64,000 nucleotides of DNA from Shewanella saliphila (GCF_014648295.1 NZ_BMQV01000003.1:1-64000), one strand, 5' to 3'. Positions 18,742 through 29,452 are shown, counted from the first letter of the stretch. Program-made: numbers and translations. Notes: generated by a model from the letters alone, not told the origin.

Positions 18742-21700
18742 ATGATTAGAGCTGTGTTGTTAAGCCTAAGTTGTTGGATATGTTTTCTCTTTACCGTTGC
18801 CCCCGCTCACGGAGCTGACATTGTTCAGCGGGTTTTTAATGCCAAAGATGGTTTAGCCAATGCACGAATTCAAGATATCAGCTTTGATCGCTATGGTTAT
18901 GTATGGCTAGCAACCCAAGAAGGCTTGTACCGGGTTAGCAACAGCAAAGTAAGACGCATTGATAAGGTTGGTTTTGACTCGGTATTAGATGATGAGCTAA
19001 CCACCTCGGTAATTAACTCAGGGCCTGATCATTTATTAATTGGCACCCAATCATCACTGTATTTATACAGCATTGTCGACAATCAATTTAGTTTACTGCT
19101 CAAGCCCAAAGGCGATGATATTACCAATATCAATAAAAGCATTCGGGTGGTTGCTTACCAACGCCAATTAGATAATCAATTACTGCTATTGGGCGATTCA
19201 GGCAAGGTTTATTACTTTGACGAAGACAACAAGTCATTGAGGCTCTCATTAAAGCATCAATTAAACCCCGACTTAAACTGGGCAAATGTACTGCAGTTAC
19301 AAGATGGCCGTTACCTTTTCTCTACCCGAGGTGAACTTCAAATTCACCAAACTGATGGCACCTTTATTGGTCATATTCCTTGGGCGGATAATAATGGTTC
19401 AATCAGAAAACTATTTCAAGATAAGCAACAGCGGATTTGGCTACTCACATCGAAAGGATTATACCAAGCAAACCCTGAGTCATTATCAGTGCAAGTTGTG
19501 CCTGAGATACCTTATTACGTCGATCAAATGGCCGAGGATCTTAATGGCGATTTATGGGTATCGAGCCGTAGCGGATTAATTTTTTGGGAGCAAAAAAACA
19601 ACACATTTACATTGTACCCAGATGAGTTAAAACAACGGGCTAACATTGATTACATCCATGACATTGCAGTCGATTCTGATGGGCTGCTATGGGTTGGCGG
19701 TTCGGGTGATGGCTTAGCTGTTATTGCGGGGACGCCGTCATTTTTACTTGAAAGCTATTCTAAAAAATCATCTTACCAACTCAAAAATGAGATGACATGG
19801 TCTATTTACGTTGAAGACGAAAAAATATGGCTTGGCACTGATAGTAGTTTATCCGCAATTGATCTGACGAGTAATGGCGCTTCGACAACCATTATCCCTT
19901 CAGGATTTAAAATCAGCGACAGTATTTATTCTCTTGGGTCATTAAATGAAAATCATATTGTTTTAGGCACAACGTCTGGGCTATACGTTGTCAATAAAAC
20001 CACTAACGAAAGCAGTAATTTTGCGGCTTGGAGCGGCGGTAAAGAGTCTTTAAGTAATAGAATTATATTTCGTATTTATCGAGATAAACTAAATCCTAAA
20101 CGTGTCTGGTTTGGCACTAATAAAGGAGCATATTATTGGCAAGAGGGTAATGATGATCTGGTGCTTGAGGAGTTATATGACGGCCAGCAAACATTAACAA
20201 ATACTTCGTATCGAGATTTTCTTCGCGAAAATGAAGATAGATTGTGGGTCACGGGGGCCAAGATTTTTGGCTATGTTGATTCTACTGGTGAGTATCATTC
20301 AAAATTAAATCTCTTTAACGATTATGCCAATACACCGATGGTCAACTCTCTATTGCAAGTCTCACCAGATATACTCTGGTTAGGCACCACGCAACAAGGC
20401 ATTATCGAACTCAATACACAAACCAACGCTATTAAGTCACTCGATCAACAGTGGAAAATTGACTGTAAAGTGGTGTACTTTTTACAAGATAGTGCCACCG
20501 ATCATATTATTGGTTGTGCTAATTCACTGATTAAAATTAATAAACTCAACGGCAAGGTGAGTTCATTTAGCCATAAAGATGGTTTTATATCAGATGAGTT
20601 TAATGAGGCCGCTAAGTTTTATGACCCTGCTAAAGGCTTTTTTATTGGTACTCCAGATGGTGCAATGCTGATTGATTTAGATAAATTAGCCCCTCGAACC
20701 GTCAGTGATAAAGTCCTTCTTGAATCAGTATCTGTTTATTACGATGACACTACCGCGGTGTATTTAATTCCCAGTCAATTAACCCAGGTTGACCCTGGCG
20801 CCAGCCTAATTAGTTTTCATATTGCCCTATTAGATTATTTAAACGACACCCCAATGACATTGCAATATCGATTAACAAAAGAAGGCTCTGATGTTGGTAA
20901 CTACTTGCTGCTTGAGGGGCAGTCTCAAATCAACATTACCGGTTTGAGCGCAGGCGATTATATTTTAGAGCTCTTGTATAAGCGCAACGGTGTTTGGTCT
21001 AGTGAACCGTTTCAATACCCATTTACGGTAAAGCAATATTGGTGGAAGTCCCAAGAGTTTAAAGGTGCGTTGAGTTTTTCAATATTGCTAATAGGCGTGA
21101 TTCTGTTGTTGTTTAGACAGCAGCAAATTAATCGCTTTAAACTCATCAATTCGAAACTGCAAAAAAGTGATGAAAGACTGCATCAGGCTCTTAAAGGTAG
21201 TGATTCAGATTTATGGGAGTGGCATGACAGCAACCAGCTGATATCGTTAGACAATAGAGGGGGAGTGCTGGGAAGTGAACCGTCCTTTACGTTACCTATT
21301 GCTGATCTACCTTTGCACCCTGCCGATATGGATCGATTTAATAAAACTTGGTTTGAGTTTTACCATTGCCAAACGGATGTATTGGATATTGAATATCGCT
21401 ATTTGCACCCACAAGATGGTACATGGCATTGGTCACGGATCAACGGTCGTGCAGTTGAGGTTGATAAACAGGCTGGTAAAGTCATTCACGCTGCGGGAAT
21501 GTATACCGATATTAGCCAAAAGCGTGCACTTGAAAGTGAAGTTAACTTGCTGGCTCAAGCATTTGAAAACACTTCAGAAGGTATGTTGATTTTAAATGCC
21601 AATAAAGACATTAAAATTAGTAATGCTGCGGCAAACTTGATTTTAGCGTCACACAAAGCAGATTTAGCAGGTAAGCCTTTTATTGAGTTAGTTGCCGAGT

Positions 21701-23193
21701 CAGCAGAACCCTTCGATATGGACGATGTGTTTGATAAAGAGCGCTTTTGGACTGGCGAATGCGAATTTTATTGCATTGATGGCAGTCGCTGCCCAGTTTG
21801 GATGAACGTGTCTACCATGATCAACGACAGTGCTGAGTCGTTGTATTATGTGGTGGTATTTTCTGATATTACCGAGCGCAAACACAGCGAACAACACCTT
21901 AAACGCTTAGCCAACAATGATACCTTAACGGGACTGGCTAATCGGTCGATGTTTTCGCGCCGCTTAGGGCAAGTTATTGAAGCAGCAAAACAACATGACG
22001 AAACGCTCGCGTTGCTGTTTTTAGATTTAGACCGTTTTAAGCATGTAAATGACTCATATGGTCATGGTATGGGTGATGCGTTGCTGGTAGAAGCTGCTAG
22101 CAGGTTACAGGGTTGTTTGTCTGATGAGCACCTATTATGCCGTTTTGGTGGTGATGAATTTGTGATTTTATTGCGTGATGCTAAAGACATCGACACCATA
22201 AATCATATTGCCCAACAATTACTTAACCAAATAGAAATGCCGTTTAAGCTTTATGGCAGAGAGTTTTTCATTTCAACCAGTATTGGCATTAGTATTTGGT
22301 CTGGCGATGACCAAACCCCCGAAACCCTGATAAAAAATGCCGACTTGGCCATGTATCACGCCAAAGAAGAAGGGCGAGGTAATTTTCAATATTACTCAGC
22401 AGAGCGTAATGCCGAAGCCTTATATCATTTACGTTTAGAGGCCGACTTACACAAAGCCATAGCGAGCAATGAATTTGAAATTTATTACCAACCGCAAGTC
22501 AATGTTGAAAAGAATCGCTTAGCAGGCGTTGAGGCGTTAATTCGCTGGCATCATCCGCTAGATGGTCTGGTGCGCCCTGATGTATTTATTGGTATTGCTG
22601 AGTCGTGCGGATTAATCGTCGACATTGATCGCTGGGTATTAACTCAAGCCTGCATTGACGGAGCCCGATGGTGTAAAGAATATCAACAAGATTTGTTGGT
22701 GTCGGTCAATGTCTCAACAATGCACTTTAGGCAACCTGACTTTATCGACTTTATTACTGCCACTTTGCATAAAACCGGTATGCCAGCTAAGTGCTTGTCT
22801 ATTGAAATCACAGAGGGCGTGTTGATGAGGGAAATCGATATTGCCACGCAACACTTGTTAGCATTAAAACAATTGGGCGTTGATGTGGCTATTGATGACT
22901 TTGGCACAGGCTATTCGTCACTCGCGTATTTGCGCACGTTTAAAGTCAATACGCTTAAAATTGATCGTTCCTTCTTGATTCATATTGACGAAAATCAAGC
23001 AGACCAGGCTATTGTTAGCAGTATCATCGAGCTGGCTCGAAACTTATCTTTAGAGGTGATAGCCGAGGGGATTGAAACCCCCGAGCAACTGGCCCAGGTT
23101 GTTAAACGAGGTTGTCATATTATTCAAGGCTATTACTTTGCTAAACCTATGCCCAAAGCTGAACTTGAGCAACACATGAAACAGTACCAATAA
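18742..23193 (+). CDS. Membrane sensor with beta-propeller, PAS, GGDEF and EAL domains
   Basis: A 1483-residue predicted c-di-GMP enzyme. After a signal sequence (to about residue 25, APAHGA) come many Reg_prop-type propeller repeats recognisable as VWLAT, IWLLTSKGL, LWVSS and LWVGG blades (about 25-650), and a Y_Y_Y-like domain near 680-765. A membrane span lies at about 775-795, followed by two PAS regions, a GGDEF domain with intact RFGGDEF at about 1134-1140, and an EAL domain with EALIRW near 1264 and DDFGTGYSSL near 1386. The RxxD inhibitory site before GGDEF is missing. Both catalytic motifs look intact, so it may make or degrade c-di-GMP in response to a periplasmic ligand. The ATG at 18742 has GAGGA 13 bp upstream. 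Confidence 0.88.
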   Translation: MIRAVLLSLSCWICFLFTVAPAHGADIVQRVFNAKDGLANARIQDISFDRYGYVWLATQEGLYRVSNSKVRRIDKVGFDSVLDDELTTSVINSGPDHLLIGTQSSLYLYSIVDNQFSLLLKPKGDDITNINKSIRVVAYQRQLDNQLLLLGDSGKVYYFDEDNKSLRLSLKHQLNPDLNWANVLQLQDGRYLFSTRGELQIHQTDGTFIGHIPWADNNGSIRKLFQDKQQRIWLLTSKGLYQANPESLSVQVVPEIPYYVDQMAEDLNGDLWVSSRSGLIFWEQKNNTFTLYPDELKQRANIDYIHDIAVDSDGLLWVGGSGDGLAVIAGTPSFLLESYSKKSSYQLKNEMTWSIYVEDEKIWLGTDSSLSAIDLTSNGASTTIIPSGFKISDSIYSLGSLNENHIVLGTTSGLYVVNKTTNESSNFAAWSGGKESLSNRIIFRIYRDKLNPKRVWFGTNKGAYYWQEGNDDLVLEELYDGQQTLTNTSYRDFLRENEDRLWVTGAKIFGYVDSTGEYHSKLNLFNDYANTPMVNSLLQVSPDILWLGTTQQGIIELNTQTNAIKSLDQQWKIDCKVVYFLQDSATDHIIGCANSLIKINKLNGKVSSFSHKDGFISDEFNEAAKFYDPAKGFFIGTPDGAMLIDLDKLAPRTVSDKVLLESVSVYYDDTTAVYLIPSQLTQVDPGASLISFHIALLDYLNDTPMTLQYRLTKEGSDVGNYLLLEGQSQINITGLSAGDYILELLYKRNGVWSSEPFQYPFTVKQYWWKSQEFKGALSFSILLIGVILLLFRQQQINRFKLINSKLQKSDERLHQALKGSDSDLWEWHDSNQLISLDNRGGVLGSEPSFTLPIADLPLHPADMDRFNKTWFEFYHCQTDVLDIEYRYLHPQDGTWHWSRINGRAVEVDKQAGKVIHAAGMYTDISQKRALESEVNLLAQAFENTSEGMLILNANKDIKISNAAANLILASHKADLAGKPFIELVAESAEPFDMDDVFDKERFWTGECEFYCIDGSRCPVWMNVSTMINDSAESLYYVVVFSDITERKHSEQHLKRLANNDTLTGLANRSMFSRRLGQVIEAAKQHDETLALLFLDLDRFKHVNDSYGHGMGDALLVEAASRLQGCLSDEHLLCRFGGDEFVILLRDAKDIDTINHIAQQLLNQIEMPFKLYGREFFISTSIGISIWSGDDQTPETLIKNADLAMYHAKEEGRGNFQYYSAERNAEALYHLRLEADLHKAIASNEFEIYYQPQVNVEKNRLAGVEALIRWHHPLDGLVRPDVFIGIAESCGLIVDIDRWVLTQACIDGARWCKEYQQDLLVSVNVSTMHFRQPDFIDFITATLHKTGMPAKCLSIEITEGVLMREIDIATQHLLALKQLGVDVAIDDFGTGYSSLAYLRTFKVNTLKIDRSFLIHIDENQADQAIVSSIIELARNLSLEVIAEGIETPEQLAQVVKRGCHIIQGYYFAKPMPKAELEQHMKQYQ

Positions 23194-23322
23194 GCATTAA
23201 ACAAACTGATGAAACAGGTTATTTCAAGCAATATTATTGATGAGCAAGCCTGAGTCTATTAGTTTGGGTATTGGTTAAATCTTGTTAGAATGCGTTGTTT
23301 TTACTTAATTGCGGAATGATTT

Positions 23323-25587
23323 ATGCTAACAATTTTGCGCCTTAACCAGTTAAGCTGGTTTTTGCTAAGCTGCCTTTGCTTTAGTGCAGTGTTACAACCT
23401 GCAATGGCGGCTTCTAAAATAGCGAAAGAAAGACCGACTATTGGGCTTGTACTCAGTGGCGGGGGCGCAAAAGGCACCGCGCATATTGGAGTATTAAAAG
23501 TACTCGAAAAGCACCGGATCCCTGTCGATTATGTTGCCGGAACCAGTATTGGCGCATACGTTGCTGGCATGTATGCCCTGGGTTATAGCGCAGAACAAAT
23601 TGAAAAAATCATGCTTAATAGCGAGTGGGCTGACGGCTACTCAGATACGATTCCACGTGAAAGCTTAAGCTATCGTGACAAACAACAGCGCGATCAATTT
23701 AATATTCCAATTAACGTTGGCTATAACGACAACCGCTTAACCTCACCAAGTGGCTTATTACGCGGGCATAGCATGTCGTTGTTACTTAGACATTCCACTG
23801 ATTTAGTTGAGCAATTTGGTGATTTTGACGATCTTGCGATTCCATACCGCGCGGTGGCGACCGACTTAGCCACCAGTGAAGCGGTTGTACTATCAAGTGG
23901 TAGCGTGGTACAGGCCATGCAAGCATCAGCAACGGTTCCTGGCGCGCTGCAACCGGCTATTATTGACGGCCGTTTATTAGTTGATGGTGGCATCGCAAAT
24001 AATATGCCTGTGGATGTGGTTAAAGCCATGGGCGCCGATATTATTATTGCCGTTGATATAGGCTCACCATTAGTGGGTCAGGACCGGCTCGACAGTACGG
24101 TTGCTGTACTTGAACAATTGTCGACCATATTGACTCAAGCCAGTACTGCCCGCCAAAAAACGTTACTGACAGAACGCGATATTCTTATTCGCCCAGCCAT
24201 TGATGTGCTCAGTACCACCGACTTTTCTATTATGCCGCTGGCACTTAAATTAGGCGAGGATGCTGCAAAAATTCAATTAGAAAAACTCAAATCGTTATCG
24301 ATAAAAGAGTCTGCTTATTTGGCTTATCAAGCGGGAAAAACACAACAAAGCTTGCAGTGGAATGACCCACTTAAAAAACCGATTTATAAAATTGCCTTTG
24401 ATAATCAATCAAAAGTCAGTGAAAAATTATTGCGTGAACGCCTCGATATCAAAGAGGGGGATGTGTTAACTAAAGAGGACTTAGCCTCTGCCATTAACCG
24501 ACTTTATGCCTTAAATAAATTTGAACGCGTTAATGCTGAGTTTGAAGACGTAGAGCAAGGACGTATTCTAACCGTAACCACCAAAGCTAAATCTTGGGGA
24601 CCGAATTATTTTCAAGCTGGTTTTAACTGGGAAGATGACTTTAGTTTAGACTCTGCTATTACAGTAGGCTTGGCATTTAACATGACCGATATCACCCAAA
24701 ATGGTGGTGAATGGCGTAACGAAATTGAATTAGGTTACCGCAAATTGATTGCGACTGAGTTTTATCAACCATTAGATCGCGACAAAACGTTTTATAGCCT
24801 GGCACGTTTACAGTACCAAATGTTAAATTGGGATGTTCTTGATGAAGACAGCAGCTATTTATTACTCGAAAATAACGTTGCGCAGCTTGAGCTAGGTTTA
24901 GGTTACAACTATGACTCCGATGGCATTATGGAACTTGGCTTTATTGGTGAAAATGGCCATGTAAAAAGTGAAATAGATAACCAAGATTCAATTAGTTACC
25001 ACTCAACAGGGGCCTATTTTAAAATCAGTTATGACACCTTAAACAGTATTAGCTTTCCGACCGATGGTAATCGATTTACCTTTACGAGTTATTTAAGAGA
25101 TGAGTCTTACAGTGGCGTTACAACTAGCGATACTACATTTAGCGACGACCTTGCATGGCAATTTGAAGCCGACTGGAAAGGGGCATTAAAACTGGGTAAT
25201 CACGCTATTGTGGGTAAAGTTGAATTTGCTACTACTGAAAATGACGGCAACTTCACTCTACATGTTGCTGAATTAGGCGGCTTTTTAAATTTGTCAGGCT
25301 ACCGTAAAGATACCTTAGTCGGCGCACATAAAATATTCAGTGCGATTATTTATCAGTATGATTTGGGACGTGACGTACTCATTACCGACTTACCTCTTTA
25401 TTTAGGCGCTAGCCTTGAGGGCGGTAATGTGTGGTTTGAGCGTAGCCAAATGGACTTAGATGACTTAATTTATGCCAGTAGTTTATACCTAGGTACCGAC
25501 ACTGAATTAGGCCCTGCGGCGCTTGGTTTTGGTGTGACAAACCGAGGTGATACGGCGTTTTACCTGTTTTTAGGCAAGAACTTTTAA
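23323..25587 (+). CDS. Patatin-like phospholipase with POTRA and outer-membrane barrel (type Vd-like)
   Basis: A 754-residue exported protein. The signal peptide ends near AMAAS (residue 30). The patatin domain has the oxyanion loop GGGAKG (46-51), nucleophile Ser75 in GTSIG and Asp221 in the DGG motif, a complete Ser-Asp dyad for lipid acyl hydrolysis. A single POTRA-like segment follows (about 350-425, IYKIAFDNQSKVSEKLL), then beta-barrel sequence to the end (FYLFLGKNF, terminal Phe as in outer-membrane proteins). This is the layout of PlpD-type autotransporters. The upstream gene ends 130 bp before it. Substrate unknown. Confidence 0.88.
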   Translation: MLTILRLNQLSWFLLSCLCFSAVLQPAMAASKIAKERPTIGLVLSGGGAKGTAHIGVLKVLEKHRIPVDYVAGTSIGAYVAGMYALGYSAEQIEKIMLNSEWADGYSDTIPRESLSYRDKQQRDQFNIPINVGYNDNRLTSPSGLLRGHSMSLLLRHSTDLVEQFGDFDDLAIPYRAVATDLATSEAVVLSSGSVVQAMQASATVPGALQPAIIDGRLLVDGGIANNMPVDVVKAMGADIIIAVDIGSPLVGQDRLDSTVAVLEQLSTILTQASTARQKTLLTERDILIRPAIDVLSTTDFSIMPLALKLGEDAAKIQLEKLKSLSIKESAYLAYQAGKTQQSLQWNDPLKKPIYKIAFDNQSKVSEKLLRERLDIKEGDVLTKEDLASAINRLYALNKFERVNAEFEDVEQGRILTVTTKAKSWGPNYFQAGFNWEDDFSLDSAITVGLAFNMTDITQNGGEWRNEIELGYRKLIATEFYQPLDRDKTFYSLARLQYQMLNWDVLDEDSSYLLLENNVAQLELGLGYNYDSDGIMELGFIGENGHVKSEIDNQDSISYHSTGAYFKISYDTLNSISFPTDGNRFTFTSYLRDESYSGVTTSDTTFSDDLAWQFEADWKGALKLGNHAIVGKVEFATTENDGNFTLHVAELGGFLNLSGYRKDTLVGAHKIFSAIIYQYDLGRDVLITDLPLYLGASLEGGNVWFERSQMDLDDLIYASSLYLGTDTELGPAALGFGVTNRGDTAFYLFLGKNF

Positions 25588-25630
25588 GCAGTCTATTTAA
25601 GCCAAAAGCCTAGAGGCTATAAAATCTTAA

Positions 25631-25716
25631 CAGCGAAGCTGCCCCTAGCAGGACGAAGTCCGCCCTAGAAGCGAAGCGCACTCTCCGCGTAGCGGCCTAG
25701 GCGCCGAGAAGCTCGG
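25631..25716. repeat. Cluster of six adjacent mini-palindromes
   Basis: Short perfect stems with 3-nt loops follow one another: CAGCGAAGCTG (25631-25641), GGACGAAGTCC (25651-25661), GCGAAGCGC (25671-25679), CCGCGTAGCGG (25685-25695), GCCTAGGC (25695-25702, no loop) and CCGAGAAGCTCGG (25704-25716). The region is far more GC-rich than its surroundings and includes the end of the HAD gene. No T run follows, so it is not a standard terminator. Confidence 0.7.
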
Positions 25717-26374
25717 GTAATAATCCTGCGTGAGCGAGTTTATGATGGGCGATGACCCATTTTGCTTGGTTAACGGTATGAGGCGCAGGAATCGCCACGG
25801 TTTGCATGGTGGCTGCTCGGGCAGCAATTAAGCCATTAAACGAGTCTTCAATGGCAATGCATTGGCTTGGCGCAATACCAAGTGCGTTAGCGCAGTTTAA
25901 ATACACTTCAGGGTGTGGCTTACCGTAAGCTAAGTTCTCAGCAGACTCGAGTGCTTCAAAATAATGACCAATGGCGAGTTTATCGAGCACAGCGTGAATA
26001 ATTCGCGATGACGATGATGTGGCGAGGCCGATTTTAAGCCCAAGTCGCTTGCATGCTTCTAGTGAGTCAATCACGCCGAACATTGGCTCACCCGTTGCGC
26101 TAATTTGCGCAATGACTTCATTCACTATCTTATTGGCGGTGGCCGTGTTGTCATAATGAGGCCAAGGAAAGCGCTGATACCAATAACTCACTACTTGGTC
26201 AATTCGCAGTCCGGTGGTTTGCTCAACTTGTTCAAGAGTCAAATTAAGCCCAAGGCTGTTCAATACAGTTTGTTCAGCAAGTTGCCAGGCGGGTTCTGAA
26301 TCGATCAAAATTCCATCCATATCAAAAATTACCGCTTTTATTTTGGTCGACACCGCACAAGTTCCTTGAATCAC
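25697..26374 (-). CDS. hxpB: HAD-family sugar-phosphate phosphatase, HxpB/YniC-like
   Basis: A 225-residue HAD hydrolase. Motif I is FDMDGILIDSEPAW with Asp18 and Asp20, motif II LATSSSS, then the lysine in YGKPHPEVYL, and the motif IV aspartate in CIAIEDSFNGL. The DSEPAW signature and length match E. coli HxpB (YniC), a hexitol/2-deoxyglucose-6-phosphate phosphatase, but related beta-phosphoglucomutase-like enzymes share these motifs. Convergent with the patatin gene; its last codons run into the mini-palindrome cluster, so the native C-terminus may have been altered. A start at a later GTG or ATG is possible. Confidence 0.8.
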   Translation of the reverse strand: MIQGTCAVSTKIKAVIFDMDGILIDSEPAWQLAEQTVLNSLGLNLTLEQVEQTTGLRIDQVVSYWYQRFPWPHYDNTATANKIVNEVIAQISATGEPMFGVIDSLEACKRLGLKIGLATSSSSRIIHAVLDKLAIGHYFEALESAENLAYGKPHPEVYLNCANALGIAPSQCIAIEDSFNGLIAARAATMQTVAIPAPHTVNQAKWVIAHHKLAHAGLLPELLGA

Positions 26375-26622
26375 CTCATTTAGGCATTAATTATCGCGAT
26401 CTTGTGGTTTAGATACAACTCATGCACAAGTTTTTAAAAAATATTTCATCTCAAAAGTCGATATTTATTCATGTAAAAGTTCAATCAACAGGCTAGATTT
26501 AAGTTTATGTATTTAAATGTGTTTTAGCCTGTTTCAAACTATTGTCTAATTTTAATTTATTACCAGAGGCGTTAAATTGATTTTTAGCTGGATAAATCGA
26601 GTTGATTTAAAGCTTCTAACAG

Positions 26623-26661
26623 TGTGATCTGATTCATACTTTTATAAAGCTGTAGTATACT
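26623..26661 (+). promoter_or_regulatory. acnB: Candidate acnB promoter with CRP-like site
   Basis: TTCATA (26633-26638) and TATACT (26656-26661) are 17 bp apart and would start transcription near 26668. TGTGATCTGATTCATA (26623-26638) resembles a CRP site, with one perfect half and one near half, overlapping the -35 box. The rest of the 380-bp gap before acnB shows nothing clear. Confidence 0.35.
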
Positions 26662-26758
26662 AAACATCGGATTTCAAGCCCGAACCTGTGGAATTATCAG
26701 CGTAACAATATGTGCGCTGAGTTTCGCCGTTAGGCGTCAAACAAAGAGGAATGTTGCC

Positions 26759-29356
26759 GTGCTAGAAGCATATCGTAAACACGTCGCAGAACGTGCTGCA
26801 GAGGGTGTTGTCCCTAAGCCATTAGATGCACAACAAGTGGCTGAATTAGTAAAATTAGTTGAGACTCCTCCTGCTGGGGAAGAGGCTGTAGTCCTCGACT
26901 TATTAGAAAACCGTATCCCACCAGGTGTTGATGAAGCTGCCTACGTGAAAGCGGCATTCTTAGACGCAGTGGCAAAAGGCACTGTAAAATCACCTATTTT
27001 ATCAGCTGAACGCGCAGTTGAGTTATTAGGTACTATGCAAGGCGGTTACAACATTGAGCCGTTAATTGCTCAATTAGAAACTCCAGCATTAGCACCACTG
27101 GCTGTTAAAGCATTATCAAACACATTATTAATGTTTGATGCATACCACGACGTGGTAGAAAAAATGCAAGCTGGTAATGAGTCGGCTAAACAAGTGGTTG
27201 AAGCTTGGGCAAATGCGGATTGGTTCTTAAACCGTCCAAAACTTGCTGACAAAGTGACCTTGACTGTATTTAAAGTGGCGGGTGAAACCAACACTGATGA
27301 CCTGTCTCCAGCACCTGATGCATGGTCTCGTCCAGATATCCCATTACATGCATTAGCCATGTTGAAAAACGCCCGTGACGGCATCGTACCTGATGTGTCT
27401 GGCGAAGTGGGCCCAATCAAAGAAATCGAAGCCTTAAAAGAAAAAGGTCACCCGCTTGTTTATGTTGGTGATGTTGTAGGTACCGGTTCTTCACGTAAAT
27501 CAGCAACTAACTCAGTATTGTGGTTCATGGGTGATGATATCCCTTATGTACCTAACAAGCGCGCTGGTGGTTTCTGTTTAGGTAACAAGATTGCCCCTAT
27601 TTTCTTCAACACTATGGAAGATGCAGGCGCATTACCGATTGAGCTAAACGTTGATAACATGGAAATGGGCGATGTTATCGACATTTATCCATATGAAGGC
27701 GTAGTTAAGCGTGGCGGTACTGACGAAGTTATCTCTACGTTCGAGCTTAAAACTGACGTATTGTTAGACGAAGTTCGTGCTGGTGGTCGTATTCCATTGA
27801 TCATTGGTCGCGGCTTAACAGATCGCGCACGTGAAACGTTAGGCTTACCAGCATCTGACGTATTTGTTCGTCCTGAAGATGTTGTTGCATCAGACAAGGG
27901 CTTTACCCTTGCACAAAAAATGGTCGGTAAAGCATGTGGCGTGAAAGGTATTCGTCCTGGCCAATATTGCGAACCTAAAATGACCTCAGTAGGCTCGCAA
28001 GATACTACTGGCCCAATGACACGTGATGAGTTAAAAGACTTAGCCTGTTTAGGTTTTAGTGCTGATTTAACCATGCAGTCATTCTGTCACACAGCGGCTT
28101 ATCCAAAGCCAGTTGACGTTGAAACACACCACAAACTGCCTGATTTCATCATGAACCGTGGCGGTGTTGCGTTACGTCCAGGTGATGGTGTTATTCACTC
28201 TTGGTTAAACCGTATGCTGTTACCAGATACCGTTGGTACTGGTGGTGATTCACATACTCGTTTCCCAATTGGTATTTCATTCCCAGCCGGTTCTGGCCTA
28301 GTAGCTTTTGCTGCAGCAACAGGTGTGATGCCTCTTGATATGCCAGAATCAGTTTTGGTTCGCTTTAAAGGTAAAATGCAACCAGGTATCACACTGCGTG
28401 ACCTAGTACATGCTATCCCGTTAAAGGCGATTGAAATGGGTCTGTTAACGGTTGAGAAAAAAGGCAAAATTAATGCTTTCTCTGGTCGCGTATTAGAAAT
28501 CGAAGGTCTTGAAAAACTGAAAGTTGAACAAGCATTCGAACTGTCTGATGCATCTGCAGAGCGTAGTGCTGCTGGTTGTACTATTAAGTTAGACAAAGAG
28601 CCAATCATTGAATACTTAAACTCTAACATCGTGATGTTAAAGTGGATGATCAGCGAAGGTTATGGCGATCGCCGTACCATCGAACGTCGTATTCTTGCAA
28701 TGCAAGAGTGGATTGCTAACCCTGAGTTGATGGAAGCTGATAAAGATGCAGAATATGCTGAAATTATCGAAATCGACTTAAACGACATTAAAGAGCCAAT
28801 CCTTTGTGCACCAAACGATCCTGATGATGCAGTATTATTATCAAGCGTTGCAGACACTAAGATTGACGAAGTGTTCGTGGGTTCTTGTATGACAAACATC
28901 GGTCACTTCCGTGCAACCGGTAAGATGTTAGACAAGTTTGCTAAAACATTGCCAACACGCTTATGGATTGCGCCTCCAACTAAGATGGACCGCGACCAGT
29001 TAACGGAAGAAGGTTACTATTCAATCTTCGGTCGTGTCGGTGCTCGTATAGAGATCCCTGGTTGTTCTCTTTGTATGGGTAACCAGGCACGTGTTGCTGA
29101 AGGTGCTACCGTTGTGTCTACTTCAACGCGTAACTTCCCTAACCGTTTAGGTACTGGTGCAAACGTTTACTTAGCATCAGCTGAGCTTGCGGCTGTAGCA
29201 GCCTTGTTAGGTCGTCTACCTTCTCCACAAGAGTATCAAGAATACGCGAAAGAATTAGATGCAACTGCAGCTGACACTTACCGTTACTTGAACTTCGATC
29301 AAATCGACTCTTACACGAAGAAAGCTGACAGCGTGATTTTCCAAGCTGCTGTTTAA
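26759..29356 (+). CDS. acnB: Bifunctional aconitate hydratase 2 / 2-methylisocitrate dehydratase
   Basis: AcnB converts citrate to isocitrate in the TCA cycle. The 865-residue length equals E. coli AcnB. The N-terminus ([16 protein letters not shown] after GTG) and the swivel domain come first, as in the B-type layout. The 4Fe-4S cysteines are Cys710 ([11 protein letters not shown]), Cys769 and Cys772 (GCSLCMGNQ). The GTG start is chosen because AGAGGA lies 8 bp upstream; an ATG at 26751 opens only a four-codon frame (MLPC) that overlaps the start. Codon use is that of a highly expressed gene. A strong terminator follows. Confidence 0.97.
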   Translation: MLEAYRKHVAERAAEGVVPKPLDAQQVAELVKLVETPPAGEEAVVLDLLENRIPPGVDEAAYVKAAFLDAVAKGTVKSPILSAERAVELLGTMQGGYNIEPLIAQLETPALAPLAVKALSNTLLMFDAYHDVVEKMQAGNESAKQVVEAWANADWFLNRPKLADKVTLTVFKVAGETNTDDLSPAPDAWSRPDIPLHALAMLKNARDGIVPDVSGEVGPIKEIEALKEKGHPLVYVGDVVGTGSSRKSATNSVLWFMGDDIPYVPNKRAGGFCLGNKIAPIFFNTMEDAGALPIELNVDNMEMGDVIDIYPYEGVVKRGGTDEVISTFELKTDVLLDEVRAGGRIPLIIGRGLTDRARETLGLPASDVFVRPEDVVASDKGFTLAQKMVGKACGVKGIRPGQYCEPKMTSVGSQDTTGPMTRDELKDLACLGFSADLTMQSFCHTAAYPKPVDVETHHKLPDFIMNRGGVALRPGDGVIHSWLNRMLLPDTVGTGGDSHTRFPIGISFPAGSGLVAFAAATGVMPLDMPESVLVRFKGKMQPGITLRDLVHAIPLKAIEMGLLTVEKKGKINAFSGRVLEIEGLEKLKVEQAFELSDASAERSAAGCTIKLDKEPIIEYLNSNIVMLKWMISEGYGDRRTIERRILAMQEWIANPELMEADKDAEYAEIIEIDLNDIKEPILCAPNDPDDAVLLSSVADTKIDEVFVGSCMTNIGHFRATGKMLDKFAKTLPTRLWIAPPTKMDRDQLTEEGYYSIFGRVGARIEIPGCSLCMGNQARVAEGATVVSTSTRNFPNRLGTGANVYLASAELAAVAALLGRLPSPQEYQEYAKELDATAADTYRYLNFDQIDSYTKKADSVIFQAAV

Positions 29357-29382
29357 GTTTGAACTAGTTAATTGTTGAATTA

Positions 29383-29412
29383 AAAATGCCAGCAGAAATG
29401 CTGGCATTTTTG
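29383..29412 (+). terminator. Terminator after acnB
   Basis: A 12-bp stem, AAAATGCCAGCA with TGCTGGCATTTT around GAAA, runs into TTG. It starts 26 bp after the acnB stop. A very similar hairpin recurs at 30284-30309. Confidence 0.9.
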
Positions 29413-29452
29413 TTTGGGTTTCGAGGCGAGGGTTTGATTATGGAATTACTCG

